Origin: Rhizobium sp. Root274
Lineage (GTDB): Bacteria > Pseudomonadota > Alphaproteobacteria > Rhizobiales > Rhizobiaceae
Assembly (NCBI RefSeq): GCF_001429245.1
Contig: NZ_LMJE01000007.1
Coordinates: 1,147,559 to 1,211,558, forward strand
DNA length: 64,000 nucleotides
Direction of reading: 5' to 3'
This document shows positions 19,747 to 28,778 of the stretch, in pieces. How positions within the stretch are numbered: the first letter of the stretch is position 1; each line of letters begins with the position of its first letter. The position numbers and the translations under genes were made by a program. Below the pieces are notes generated by a model that worked only from the letters and a program-made list of their open reading frames with translations, did not search any database and was not told where the DNA came from.

Positions 19747-20774
19747 CGTGTCTGCCCCGAAGTCTGTACAGTCGTCTGGCTCAATCCCTGGCGCGGGCCG
19801 AACTTGCGGCCAAGCACGTGGGCGATGCGGGCGGATTGCAGCACCAAAATGATGATGATCATGCCGGCCTTGACGATGAGGTTAAATTCCGGCGGAAAGC
19901 CCGACACGAGCACGCCCGTGTTCATCGCCTGAATGATGATCGCGCCAAGCACCGACATTGGGATCGAGAAGCGCCCGCCGAGCAGCGAGGTGCCGCCGAT
20001 GACGACCGCAAGGATGGCGTCGAGTTCAAGCCAGAGGCCGGCATTGTTGGCATCAGCGCCGCGAATGTCGGCCGCAGCGATAATCCCGGCCGTCGCTGCA
20101 CAGAAGCCGCCAAAGGCATAGATGCACAGGATCACCACCTTGCTGCGCAGGCCGGTATAATTGGCCGCCGACAGGTTGGTGCCGATCGCCTCGATGAAGA
20201 GGCCGATGGCCGTGCGGCGCATGACGAGATGGGCAGCGATCATCAGCACGATCGCAATGACAGCAGGCATGGGCAAACCAAGCAGGTTGCCGGTGCCGAC
20301 GAAGATCAACGCCGGATCGGAGAAGGTGACGATCGATCCCTCGGTGATCAGCTGCGCCACCCCGCGCCCCGCCACCATCAGCACGAGGGTCGCGACGAAA
20401 GGCTGGATCCCGAGATAGGCGACGAGCAGGCCGTTCCACAATCCGCAGATCAGGCCGAAGGAAAGAGCGGCAAGCAGCGTCACGATCAGCGGCTGACCGG
20501 CGACCGCGCAAGTCGCCGCAACCGCACCCGCCACCGCCATCACGGCGCCGACAGAAAGGTCGACACCCTTGGTCGCGATGATGGCCGTCATGCCGATCGC
20601 AAGGATGGCCACCGGCGCACCCCGATTGATTACATCGATCAGGCTGCCGAAGAGGCGACCGTCCTTCCACGTGACGTCGAAGAAGCCCGGGAAAACGAGC
20701 CAGTTGAAGAACAGCACGCCGGCGAGCGCCAGCAATTGTGGAGATATGATCCGGGAAAGTTGCAGTCTTTTCAT
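19743..20774 (-). CDS. ytfT: Sugar ABC permease, YtfT-like
   Basis: This 343-residue CUT2-class permease contains the motif ATKGVDLSVGAVMAVAGA near residue 67 and the loop AVVIGGTSLLGGRFS. It is the first permease of the YtfT/YjfF pair, translationally coupled at both ends by 4-base overlaps (ATPase upstream, YjfF-like gene downstream). The presence of two different permeases, rather than one as in ribose importers, supports the galactofuranose-type system. Confidence 0.87.
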   Translation of the reverse strand: MKRLQLSRIISPQLLALAGVLFFNWLVFPGFFDVTWKDGRLFGSLIDVINRGAPVAILAIGMTAIIATKGVDLSVGAVMAVAGAVAATCAVAGQPLIVTLLAALSFGLICGLWNGLLVAYLGIQPFVATLVLMVAGRGVAQLITEGSIVTFSDPALIFVGTGNLLGLPMPAVIAIVLMIAAHLVMRRTAIGLFIEAIGTNLSAANYTGLRSKVVILCIYAFGGFCAATAGIIAAADIRGADANNAGLWLELDAILAVVIGGTSLLGGRFSIPMSVLGAIIIQAMNTGVLVSGFPPEFNLIVKAGMIIIILVLQSARIAHVLGRKFGPRQGLSQTTVQTSGQTR

Positions 20775-22294
20775 GCTTCGGCCTCCGCCGGTTGGGCGGC
20801 AATAGTCTGGACGATGACTCCAGGCGTGATGTCGGCGCCGTGCAGCTCGGCAACCATCTGACGATCGCGCATGACAACGACACGCGAGGAATAGCTGACG
20901 ATCTCGTCGAGCTCCGACGAGATGACGACAAGCGCCAGCCCGTCTTCGCGAAGCCGGCTGATCATGCGGACGATTTCGGCATGCGCCCCAACGTCAATGC
21001 CGCGTGTCGGCTCATCGAGGATCAGGAAGCGCGGGTCGGTGGCGAGCCATCGGGCAAGGATCACCTTCTGCTGATTGCCACCCGAGAGAAGCTTGACCGG
21101 CAACTCGGCCGAGGCCGTGCGGATATCAAGCGCCTCGATGAAATTGCCGGCGATCTCCAGCTGTTCGTCGCGGTTGAGCGCCTTGAACCAGCCGAGCCGC
21201 GCCTGCATGGCAATGACGATATTCTCTCGCACCGACAGGTCGCCAAAGATACCGTCGATTTTGCGGTCCTCTGGACAAAAGCCGAAACCAAGCTCGACGG
21301 CTTCGCGAGGGTTGCGCACCTGGCGAGACTGGCCATCGATCTCCAGCGTGCCGTTATCGGCCTGATCGATGCCGAACATCAGCCGCGCCATTTCGGTGCG
21401 GCCGGAGCCCAGGAGGCCGGCGACGCCGACCACTTCGCCACGATGAATCTTCAGGTCGAATGGCCGGACCGTATTGGTCAACCCGAAACCGTTGAACTGC
21501 ATCAGCGTTTCGCCGACTTCCGCCTCTTCGCCGAGCACGTCGGGATGGTGGAAAGCGAGATCCTTGCCGAGCATCATGCGGACAAGGCTCGTGCGATCAA
21601 GCGACGCGATCGATTCAGTGCCGACGAGTTTGCCGTTGCGCAAGACGGTCACCCGGTCGGACAGCTCGAACACCTGGTCGAGGAAATGGGTGATGAAGAC
21701 GATGGCGAGACCCCGGTCCCGGAGCTGCCGAACGATGCTAAAAAGCTTCTCGACCTCGGAGCGGTCAAGGCTGGCGGTCGGCTCGTCAAGAATGAGCACC
21801 TTGCCTGACAATTCCACTGCCCGCGCGATCGCAATGATCTGCTGTACGGCAACGGAGAAGGTCGAGAGTTCGGCCCGGACATCAATGTCCAAACCGTAGG
21901 TGGACAGGATTTCGCGGGATTCGCGCTCCATGCGGCGCTTGTCGACAAGGCCGAAACGGTTGGTCGGCTGGCGCCCGATGAAAAGATTGTCGACCACGGT
22001 CATGTTCGGCAGGAGATTGACCTCCTGATAAACCGTGCCAATGCCGAGTGTCTGGGCCTGCTGGGGCGTGGTGAAATTGACCGCTTCGCCATCGACCATG
22101 ATCGTTCCACCGTCCGGAATATAGGCACCGGTGAGGATCTTGATCAGTGTGGATTTACCGGCACCGTTTTCACCGAGCAGAGCGTGGATCTCCCCGCGAT
22201 GAAACGCGATGTCGACCTTGTCCAGTGCGGTATGATTGCCAAACGTTTTGACGATGCCCGCAGCTGCGAGCACGATGGATGGATTGTCGGTCAT
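20771..22294 (-). CDS. ytfR: Sugar ABC importer ATPase with two cassettes, YtfR-like
   Basis: This 507-residue double ATPase has a first cassette with Walker A GENGAGKST near residue 39 and Walker B VLILDEPTASLD. The second cassette carries the usual degenerate P-loop (LLGSGRTE) with an intact LSGGNQQKV and FLILDEPTRGIDVGA. The tandem layout is diagnostic of CUT2 importers (RbsA/MglA/YtfR). It follows the binding-protein gene after a 105-base gap containing a stable hairpin and overlaps the YtfT-like gene by four bases. Confidence 0.9.
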   Translation of the reverse strand: MTDNPSIVLAAAGIVKTFGNHTALDKVDIAFHRGEIHALLGENGAGKSTLIKILTGAYIPDGGTIMVDGEAVNFTTPQQAQTLGIGTVYQEVNLLPNMTVVDNLFIGRQPTNRFGLVDKRRMERESREILSTYGLDIDVRAELSTFSVAVQQIIAIARAVELSGKVLILDEPTASLDRSEVEKLFSIVRQLRDRGLAIVFITHFLDQVFELSDRVTVLRNGKLVGTESIASLDRTSLVRMMLGKDLAFHHPDVLGEEAEVGETLMQFNGFGLTNTVRPFDLKIHRGEVVGVAGLLGSGRTEMARLMFGIDQADNGTLEIDGQSRQVRNPREAVELGFGFCPEDRKIDGIFGDLSVRENIVIAMQARLGWFKALNRDEQLEIAGNFIEALDIRTASAELPVKLLSGGNQQKVILARWLATDPRFLILDEPTRGIDVGAHAEIVRMISRLREDGLALVVISSELDEIVSYSSRVVVMRDRQMVAELHGADITPGVIVQTIAAQPAEAEA

Positions 22295-22353
22295 GTGCCT
22301 CTTTCCCCTCTCCCGCGAAGCTATCTCCGAACGCGGTCCGGAGGAAGCGGCAA

Positions 22354-22383
22354 CGACCCCGCCACCATAAAATGACGGGGTCG
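22354..22383 (-). other. Intercistronic hairpin after the YtfQ-like gene
   Basis: Arms CGACCCCG (22354-22361) and CGGGGTCG (22376-22383) enclose a 14-base loop, between the binding-protein stop and the ATPase start. There is no T-run. Placement mirrors the hairpin at 1917-1942 and suggests a similar role in raising binding protein relative to ATPase. Confidence 0.5.
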
Positions 22384-22399
22384 CTCCGGGAGGGTTACC

Positions 22400-23362
22400 T
22401 TAGTAACCGAGGCCCTTGCGGTTGTCGTATTCGCCCTGCGGATTGTCAGCAGGGGTGTACAGCTTGGATTCCGTGATGATGAACTTCTCGGGCTCCTTGC
22501 CGTCCTTGAGATAGGCGTCGAGCGCGTCGAAGGCCGGACCTGCCATGTTCGGCGTCAGTTCGACTGTGGCATTAGCTTCACCGGCAACCATGGCCGCGAA
22601 GATATCCGGAACAGCGTCGATCGAAACGACCAGGATGTCCTTGCCCGGCTGCAGACCGGCATCCTTGATCGCCTGAATGCCACCGACGGCCATGTCGTCG
22701 TTATGGGCATACATGGCGCAGATGTCCTTGCCGCCGTTTTCGGCCTTCAGGAAGCCTTCCATGACTTCCTTGCCCTTGGCGCGGGTGAAGTCACCGGTCT
22801 GGCTGCGGGCAATCGTGATGTTCGACTTGCCGGCAATGGCTTCTTCAAAGCCCTTCTTGCGGTTGATCGCAGGCGTCGAACCGACGGTACCCTGCAGCTC
22901 GACCACCTTGCACGGCTTGTCGCCAACCGTCTTGACCAGATACTCACCGGCAACGCGGCCTTCCTTGACCTGGTCGGAAGCGACCGAGGTCAGGTAGAGA
23001 TCCTGCGGAGCGTCAACGCCGCGGTCGAGAAGGATAACCGGGATCTTGGCTTCCTTGGCTTCGGTCAGAACGTCTTCCCAGCCGGTTGCGACGACCGGGG
23101 CAACGAGGATGGCGTCAACGCCCTGTGCGATGAAGCCACGGATCGCCTTGATCTGGTTTTCCTGCTTCTGCTGCGCGTCGGCGAACTTCAGCGTGATGCC
23201 ACGCTTTTCGGCTTCCAGTTTGGTAACGGAAGTTTCAGCCGCGCGCCAACCGGATTCAGAACCGATCTGCGAAAAGCCGACGGTCAGATCCTTAGCCATT
23301 ACAGCAGTGCAGCTAAGAGCTATCACGCTCGCGCTGAGCACGAGCTTGCGTACAATATTCAT
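22400..23362 (-). CDS. ytfQ: Sugar ABC importer binding protein, YtfQ-like
   Basis: This 320-residue periplasmic protein of the ribose-binding (type I) fold has a Sec signal peptide ending at VMA|KDL (residue 23). The first strand and loop FSQIGSESGWRAAET match the YtfQ/galactofuranose-binding branch, which has this S.W.R. pattern at the ligand pocket. The ATG at 23362 follows a GGGAGGA ribosome site. It is the first gene of the importer operon. Galactofuranose or a related pentose/hexose is the probable ligand, inferred from family and gene order. Confidence 0.88.
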   Translation of the reverse strand: MNIVRKLVLSASVIALSCTAVMAKDLTVGFSQIGSESGWRAAETSVTKLEAEKRGITLKFADAQQKQENQIKAIRGFIAQGVDAILVAPVVATGWEDVLTEAKEAKIPVILLDRGVDAPQDLYLTSVASDQVKEGRVAGEYLVKTVGDKPCKVVELQGTVGSTPAINRKKGFEEAIAGKSNITIARSQTGDFTRAKGKEVMEGFLKAENGGKDICAMYAHNDDMAVGGIQAIKDAGLQPGKDILVVSIDAVPDIFAAMVAGEANATVELTPNMAGPAFDALDAYLKDGKEPEKFIITESKLYTPADNPQGEYDNRKGLGY

Positions 23363-23699
23363 GATGTCCTCCCTAAGAAAGACACCGCCTCCACGGTGTC
23401 TGTCATTATGCATAGGCAAGAGTTTGCAGCCTGTAAAGATCAAAAGTACTATTATATGTTGTGCACTGCAGCATAAACTACAGCCTCGTCCTTGAGGACC
23501 CGCTGACCGTTGCATCCGTAAACAGTGCGGCAGCGATTGATCTGCTAAGCTTGTGGTGCAGGGCCTCTGACGTATCCTCGGCAAGCCTCCCAAAATATCG
23601 TAATAGCTTGTTAACCATGTTTAGCTATATCTGCAGATGCACGATGCCTGTGCCTGGGGGAGCGATTCGAGCTCGATCTTCACGCAGCAGGACCAGTCG
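23363..23699. promoter_or_regulatory. Intergenic region between ytfQ and parA-like genes
   Basis: A 337-base stretch with no convincing gene. On the minus strand a perfect -10 box TATAAT lies at 23456-23451, about 90 bases before ytfQ; a matching -35 is weak. On the plus strand, no clear promoter for the ParA-like gene was recognised. AT content is higher than in the flanking genes. Confidence 0.4.
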
Positions 23700-24425
23700 A
23701 TGGCAGTTATCACCTTCGCCAATACCAAGGGCGGCGCCGGCAAGACGACAGCAGCCCTTCTTCTCGTGACCGAACTCCTTCATCGCAAATACAGTGTCTG
23801 CGTCATCGACGCCGATCCGCAACGCTGGTTCTCCCGATGGTATGAAGGCGCGCCGCTTCTTCCCAATTTCACGATCGAGACTTACGTCTCCACGTCGACG
23901 ATCCAGAAAATCATTCATGAACGTCGCAGCCAATGGGACTTCGTCATCATCGATCTCCCTGGCATTCAGTCGCCGCTCCTCGCGTCTGCCGTCGGGCTGT
24001 CGGACCATGTCCTCGTCCCGATCCAGGGCTCGAGCATGGATGCCCAGGGTGGCGCACAGGTTCTCGACATGCTGCGCTATCTCGACCGTAAGGCGGGGAT
24101 CTGCATACCCCACTCCGTCGTCCTGTCCCGGGTCAACCCGATGATCACCACGCGCTCGATGCAGGCGGTGAAACGCCTGCTCACGCAGCAGGAAATCCAC
24201 GTTCTCGACACGCCGATTGCCGAAAGAGCGGCCTTCCGGGAAATGTTCGACCTCAGCCGCCCCCTGCGCCGCCTCGATGACGGTCCCGGCCGGAATGTCG
24301 AGAAGGCGGTCACCAACGCATCGGATTATGCCGATGACGTCCTCGCTCTGGTTGCGCCCGGTCTCGCCACCAAATCAGGCCCTCTGAGCAACCGCACATA
24401 CGCACCCATCGAAACCGCTGCGTGA
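23700..24425 (+). CDS. Orphan ParA/MinD-like ATPase
   Basis: This 241-residue P-loop ATPase has the deviant Walker A motif KGGAGKTT (residues 10-17) with the signature Lys, Walker A' and switch Asp in VIDADPQRWF, and Walker B FVIIDLPG. It belongs with small ParA-family proteins such as VirC1 and ParA homologues that position DNA or protein cargo. There is no ParB gene or parS-like repeat cluster beside it, and it lacks an N-terminal DNA-binding domain, so plasmid partition is not supported locally. It precedes the regulator and polysaccharide genes, and a role in placing a surface machine is possible but speculative. Confidence 0.8.
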   Translation: MAVITFANTKGGAGKTTAALLLVTELLHRKYSVCVIDADPQRWFSRWYEGAPLLPNFTIETYVSTSTIQKIIHERRSQWDFVIIDLPGIQSPLLASAVGLSDHVLVPIQGSSMDAQGGAQVLDMLRYLDRKAGICIPHSVVLSRVNPMITTRSMQAVKRLLTQQEIHVLDTPIAERAAFREMFDLSRPLRRLDDGPGRNVEKAVTNASDYADDVLALVAPGLATKSGPLSNRTYAPIETAA

Positions 24426-25066
24426 ACGGCGCCGAAACTGCGGAACTTTGCCAACGCCAAACGGTACGACGCGAGCAGAAGAGTGATCTTCGGCCGGCCG
24501 AGCGCGCCATTCAGATTCCGACATAAATGTCGCTGCTGCATTTCTGCCTGATAAGATCGGTAACGTTCCTTCCGAGGAACCACCGGTTCGGTTCGATGTG
24601 TTCGCCCCATCAGAAGGGATAGCAGTATGACGAAAGACCGCAGGCAAGCGCAGACACCCACCATATTATCGCCATATTTGCCGGGGCTTCCGCTCCGTCC
24701 ACAGGCCGAATTGTCATCCCCAAGTCCTTTGATTTTCACTTCAGAGCCGAAGGAAATGGTTCAATTTGAGACTGTTTATGGGTACTCAGGGTTGAGACGA
24801 CTAGCGACAACACGCGATAGACACGCTAAATATCGGTCAGCAAGATATTGTTCGCATTTAAGCTTTTCAATCGATTGTGATGCAAGACGCGGCTCAAAAA
24901 TGCTGCACAACAACAATTTGCCTAGAATTTTCGCGGCGGCGCAACATCTTGACACCTCAGGCGTTCTCTCGGAACATCGGGTCACAAGCTAGTGAACGAC
25001 GAACCTCACGCTGAGGCTAAGAGCGTTTCAAAAAATTTGTGGCATTGTCGGAAGATTGGAGCTGCA
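24426..25066. other. Long gene-poor stretch before the LuxR-type gene
   Basis: This is a 641-base region whose open frames have random-looking composition. The middle and right parts are AT-rich compared with the neighbours. A TTGACA box at 24949-24954, with GAACAT 17 bases later, is a possible promoter for the response-regulator gene. No tRNA, repeat or small RNA could be recognised by eye, but a regulatory RNA or long leader is possible. Confidence 0.4.
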
Positions 25067-25711
25067 ATGGAGACCACTGGCAAAATCAGGGTTCTGGTGT
25101 TGGACGAAAATCCGGTCTTGGTCGATGGACTGAATTTCCTCGTTAACTCGACACGGCAACTGGCGGCACTCGCGTTGGCCAATCGGGACCAACGACTGCA
25201 GGACGCCGTCAAGCGGCTCGAACCCGACGTCATCGTGGCAGATCCTGTTCATCTGGACCGGACCCTGGAAGACTGCGAGATGCAACTGCAGGATCTGCGG
25301 GCGCAGTCGAAGCTGATCGCCTATTGCGACATCCGCGATTCGCTCCCCGGCGAGAGCTATGTCACCCGCGGCTACAGTGGCGTCGTCACCAAGTCGGTCG
25401 CAAGCCCTCGACTGTTGAGGGCCATCAAGAGCGTGCATGCCGGTGACGTGGTTATCGACGAAGCGGTCCTTGCCATATCGGATCCGCCGCCGAACGCTCT
25501 CGCCACTGGTTCGCGCAAACTGTCCATGAAAGAGGAATTCGTCCTCCGCCATGTGGCGCTCGGCAAAGCAATGAAGGAGATCGCCGCCGACATTCAGCTG
25601 AGTGCCAAGACGGTCGAAACCTATAAATACAGAGCCACCAAAAAGCTGGATCTGAGGACAAGATCAGATATAGTTAGCTACGCAATGAGTGTTGGCTGGC
25701 TTCAGCATTAA
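25067..25711 (+). CDS. LuxR/NarL-type response regulator next to the alginate-type operon
   Basis: This 214-residue protein has an N-terminal receiver-like domain: acidic pair DE in VLVLDENP, candidate phospho-Asp in VIVADP and Lys in VTKS. The C-terminal LuxR helix-turn-helix covers about residues 150-208 (KEIAADIQLSAKTVETYKYR). No sensor kinase gene is adjacent. It is followed by a strong terminator and then the alginate-type operon in the same direction, and inverted TGTCAGG sites lie between them. A role as operon regulator is therefore attractive but inferred. ATG 25067, with GGAG five bases upstream, was chosen over 24992. Confidence 0.82.
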   Translation: METTGKIRVLVLDENPVLVDGLNFLVNSTRQLAALALANRDQRLQDAVKRLEPDVIVADPVHLDRTLEDCEMQLQDLRAQSKLIAYCDIRDSLPGESYVTRGYSGVVTKSVASPRLLRAIKSVHAGDVVIDEAVLAISDPPPNALATGSRKLSMKEEFVLRHVALGKAMKEIAADIQLSAKTVETYKYRATKKLDLRTRSDIVSYAMSVGWLQH

Positions 25712-25736
25712 TATAATATGACATTTATACTACAAG

Positions 25737-25768
25737 AGCCGCGGTCATTCGATCGCGGCTTATTTTTT
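25737..25768 (+). terminator. Rho-independent terminator of the LuxR-type gene
   Basis: Stem AGCCGCG (25737-25743) / CGCGGCT (25754-25760), a 10-base loop, then TATTTTTT. It begins 25 bases after the stop and isolates the regulator transcript from the polysaccharide operon. Confidence 0.85.
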
Positions 25769-25793
25769 GGGCTAAAATCTAATATTTATGCAT

Positions 25794-25852
25794 TCTGACA
25801 GTTTGCTGATTTTGTCAGGGAAAATCCTGACACGGCTCCGGTTTTCCTGACT
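25794..25852 (+). promoter_or_regulatory. Cluster of TGTCAGG/CCTGACA sites upstream of algD
   Basis: A perfect inverted repeat TGTCAGG-GAAAAT-CCTGACA occupies 25813-25832. Further half-sites are TCTGACA at 25794-25800 and CCTGACT at 25846-25852. Spacing is regular, near 13-20 bases, over AT-rich DNA about 100-160 bases before the operon start. It looks like a cooperative regulator-binding region. No convincing sigma-70 or sigma-54 promoter was identified downstream. Confidence 0.55.
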
Positions 25853-25953
25853 TTGATCTGAGACCGGGACCTGCCAATCCTAGCGTCGACATTAACAGAT
25901 GTTAACCAACGGCGGGTCCCGAACGGGTCTGTCGCCAGGAGAAGAGGCAGCAC

Positions 25954-27273
25954 ATGGCTAGGATCAGCGTTTTTGGAATCGGATATGTCGGCGTGGTGGC
26001 AGCCGCCTGCCTGGCAAAGGATGGCCATGAAGTCGTGGCCGTCGACATCGATCCGGCAAAGGTCGACACGATCAATCGCGGCAAGACGCCCATCGTCGAG
26101 AAGGGCCTGGAGCCACTGATCGAGATGACCGTGGCAAGCGGGAAACTCCGCGCCACGCTCGATATCGATGAGGCAATCGCTGCGACGGACTTGTCCTTCG
26201 TCTGCGTCGGCACACCGAGCGCCCCAGACGGTTCGGTTGGCCTGACTTACGTGGTGAAGGCTTGCGAAGCCATCGGCGCGGCAATCGCCCGCAAGGACGG
26301 CTTCCACTCCGTAGTGGTCCGATCCACGATCGTGCCGGGTACCATGGACAAGGTGTGCATCCCTGCGCTGGAAGCTGCAACGGGCATGATCGCCGGGAAA
26401 GATTTCGGCGTCGGTTACTATCCGGAATTTCTCCGCGAAAGCACTGCGATCGAAGATTACTACGATCCGGGCCTCATCGTCTTCGGCGCAATCGATGCAA
26501 AGACGGATGCAATACTGCACGAGATCAATGCAGGTCTTCCCTGCGTTTGCCATTCGGTGCCGCTCGCCACCGCCGAGATGATCAAATACACAAGCAACTC
26601 CTGGCGCGCCGTCAAAGTGACCTTCGCCAACGAGATCGGGAACATTGCTAAGGCCTGCGGTGTCGACGGCCAGCAGGTCATGAAGATCCTGTGCTCGGAC
26701 CTCAAGGTCAACATCTCCCCCTACTTCATGCGCCCCGGCTTTGCCTTTGGCGGCTCCTGCCTGCCCAAGGACGTGCGTGCGCTTCGTCACCTGGCCAAGG
26801 AAGCCCATGTCGAAAGCGCGCTGCTCGACGCGGTTCTCGAAGCAAACGAAGCCCAGATCGACCGCGCCGAAACCATGGTCTCCCAGATGGGCGGCCAGAC
26901 GATCGGCATGGTCGGCATCAGCTTCAAGACCGGCACGGACGATCTGCGCGAGAGCCCGCTTGCAAGCCTTGCTTCACGCCTGATCGACAAGGGCTATGAT
27001 CTCAAGATCTACGACCCCTTCGTTCAGCAGGCTTATGCCGAAGGCATGAGCGGCGCCGGTCGCGGCAATGATACCGCGATCGACCTGAAGAACCGCCTTG
27101 TCGGCGAACTGGACGACCTGATCGACACCTCGGACGTCATCCTGGTCGGCAACCATTACGCTGAAGCCATGCCGGCCCTGCAGAAGTCGAGCGATACCAT
27201 TCCCATGGTCGACCTCCTGCGCATCCGCCCGGACATCAGGTCGTCCGGAACCTACCAGGGTATTTGCTGGTAA
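25954..27273 (+). CDS. algD: GDP-mannose 6-dehydrogenase
   Basis: This 439-residue NAD-dependent dehydrogenase oxidises GDP-mannose twice to GDP-mannuronate, the alginate monomer donor. The Rossmann motif GIGYVG is at 8-13. CVGTPS, NPEF-like YPEFLRESTAI, the Lys211/Asn215 pair and the nucleophile Cys269 in FGGSCLPKD are all present. The C-terminal TYQGICW ending is shared with Pseudomonas AlgD and separates it from UDP-glucose dehydrogenases. It is the first gene of a 12-gene operon. A ribosome site lies in CAGGAGAAGAGG, and the alg8 start follows 11 bases after the stop. Confidence 0.93.
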   Translation: MARISVFGIGYVGVVAAACLAKDGHEVVAVDIDPAKVDTINRGKTPIVEKGLEPLIEMTVASGKLRATLDIDEAIAATDLSFVCVGTPSAPDGSVGLTYVVKACEAIGAAIARKDGFHSVVVRSTIVPGTMDKVCIPALEAATGMIAGKDFGVGYYPEFLRESTAIEDYYDPGLIVFGAIDAKTDAILHEINAGLPCVCHSVPLATAEMIKYTSNSWRAVKVTFANEIGNIAKACGVDGQQVMKILCSDLKVNISPYFMRPGFAFGGSCLPKDVRALRHLAKEAHVESALLDAVLEANEAQIDRAETMVSQMGGQTIGMVGISFKTGTDDLRESPLASLASRLIDKGYDLKIYDPFVQQAYAEGMSGAGRGNDTAIDLKNRLVGELDDLIDTSDVILVGNHYAEAMPALQKSSDTIPMVDLLRIRPDIRSSGTYQGICW

Positions 27274-27284
27274 GGAGCGCGCCG

Positions 27285-28760
27285 ATGCTGGCCCACGTCA
27301 TCTATCTCCTCTCCATGATGATCCTCGCGCTCAGCGTGCCGCATCCGACCGTCAACGCGGTCTCGGGCACCCTGATCACCGTTGGTCTCATCGGAGCCTG
27401 GCGTTATGCCTGGGCCGGGATCAACCTGGCGCGGGCCGCCTACTTCCTCAACTTCGCCTATCCCCGGCGGCGGCGTCTCGCCGCCGAGGCCTACACTCGC
27501 AGAGGTCTCAAGGATCACGCCTATTTCCTCGTGACGACCTACAAGATCGCTCCGGAAATCTCGACGCGCGTCTACCGCTCCATCTTCGAGGCCGCCTATA
27601 ACGCAGCCGGCGGAGCGACCATCGTCGCGTCCATCGTCGACGAAGCCGATGCACGGCTGATCCGCCGGGTGATGGAATCGGTTGCCGCTCGCCATCCCGG
27701 CAGCAATGCCATGGTCGGCCTGAAGATCGACAAGATCGCCGGCACCGGCAAGCGTGATGCGCTGGCGACCTCCTTGCGCTCGATCGCCAAGCTGAACCCT
27801 GGCCGCAATGATATCGTCGTTTTCGTCGACGGAGACAGCTGCGTGCCGATCGATGTCGTCGATCGCAGCCTGCCTTTCTTCACAGATCCGGCTGTCGGTG
27901 CTGTGACCACTGACGAGCTGAGCGACACGCAGGGTGGGCGCCTGTTCCGCGACTGGTTCGACCTGCGCTTCTCCCAGCGTCACGTGATGATGTCGTCGAT
28001 GTCGCTGAGCGAGCGCGTTCTGACCCTGACGGGCCGCATGTCGATCTTCCGCGCCAGCCTTGCAACCGATCCCGGTTTCGTCGAGCTCGTGCGCCACGAC
28101 TTCATTGACCATTGGCGTCTCGGCCGCGTCAACTTCCTGACCGGCGACGACAAGTCCACCTGGTTCTGGCTTCTGCAGCGCGGCTACAAGATGCTCTACC
28201 TGCCGGACCTCTGCACCCTGTCGATCGAGACGCAACCTTATCCAAGCTTCTTCGGCTCGGCGATCGTGCTGATGACACGTTGGTTCGGCAACATGCTGCG
28301 CACCAATGGCCGCGCGCTTGCACTGCCGGCCTCGCAGATCGGTTACTTTACCTGGTGGTCGGTCTTCGATCAGGCGCTGTCGATCTGGACGACGCTTGCC
28401 GGCCCTGCCAGCATCCTGCTCGCCGCCTTCTTCGTCAGCCCGTGGATCCTGCCCATCTACTTCGCCTGGGTCATGTTCACCCGCTACAGCTTCTGCACCA
28501 TCATCATGGCGTTTCGCGGCCGCAGCTTCCCCGTCACCTTCCCCTTCCTGCTCTATTTCAGCCAGGTCGGCGGTGCGGTGGTCAAAAGCTTCATCCTTTT
28601 CCGCCTCGACCGTCAGAAATGGACCCGTCAAACCACCTCCGGCAGCGGCAAGCCCGTCCCCGTCGGCCAGCGCTGGCGCGCCCTCAGCTCCACCTACATG
28701 CACTGCCTTGCCCTCGGATGGCTCATCCTCGGCGTGGCCTATGTCGGCAATATCATCTAA
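27285..28760 (+). CDS. alg8: Alginate-type polymerase glycosyltransferase
   Basis: This 491-residue inner-membrane family-2 glycosyltransferase joins mannuronate from the GDP-donor. Two hydrophobic segments at the N terminus are followed by the cytoplasmic catalytic domain with DGD (182-184) and GDDKS (287-291), then TRWFGNMLRTNGR (331 onward) in place of the QxxRW box. Several transmembrane segments form the C terminus. Length and motif order match Alg8 (about 494 residues). The catalytic acids appear intact. ATG 27285 has AAGGAG eight bases upstream and is preferred to an earlier start overlapping algD. Confidence 0.92.
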   Translation: MLAHVIYLLSMMILALSVPHPTVNAVSGTLITVGLIGAWRYAWAGINLARAAYFLNFAYPRRRRLAAEAYTRRGLKDHAYFLVTTYKIAPEISTRVYRSIFEAAYNAAGGATIVASIVDEADARLIRRVMESVAARHPGSNAMVGLKIDKIAGTGKRDALATSLRSIAKLNPGRNDIVVFVDGDSCVPIDVVDRSLPFFTDPAVGAVTTDELSDTQGGRLFRDWFDLRFSQRHVMMSSMSLSERVLTLTGRMSIFRASLATDPGFVELVRHDFIDHWRLGRVNFLTGDDKSTWFWLLQRGYKMLYLPDLCTLSIETQPYPSFFGSAIVLMTRWFGNMLRTNGRALALPASQIGYFTWWSVFDQALSIWTTLAGPASILLAAFFVSPWILPIYFAWVMFTRYSFCTIIMAFRGRSFPVTFPFLLYFSQVGGAVVKSFILFRLDRQKWTRQTTSGSGKPVPVGQRWRALSSTYMHCLALGWLILGVAYVGNII

Positions 28761-28778
28761 CCGCGAAAGATCGAGATC

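Noticed and set aside
23700..24425. Plasmid partition operon
   Set aside because: No parB gene follows and no clustered centromere-like repeats were seen near the ParA-like gene.
24627..24992. 121-codon plus-strand frame before the LuxR-type gene
   Set aside because: Has a possible ribosome site, but its sequence is low in hydrophobic pattern, has no recognisable fold and overlaps only upstream extensions of the regulator; not supported.
25853..25890. Sigma-54 or sigma-70 promoter directly before algD
   Set aside because: No GG-N10-GC pair in a good context; TTGATC with AATCCT at 17 bases is too weak to call.
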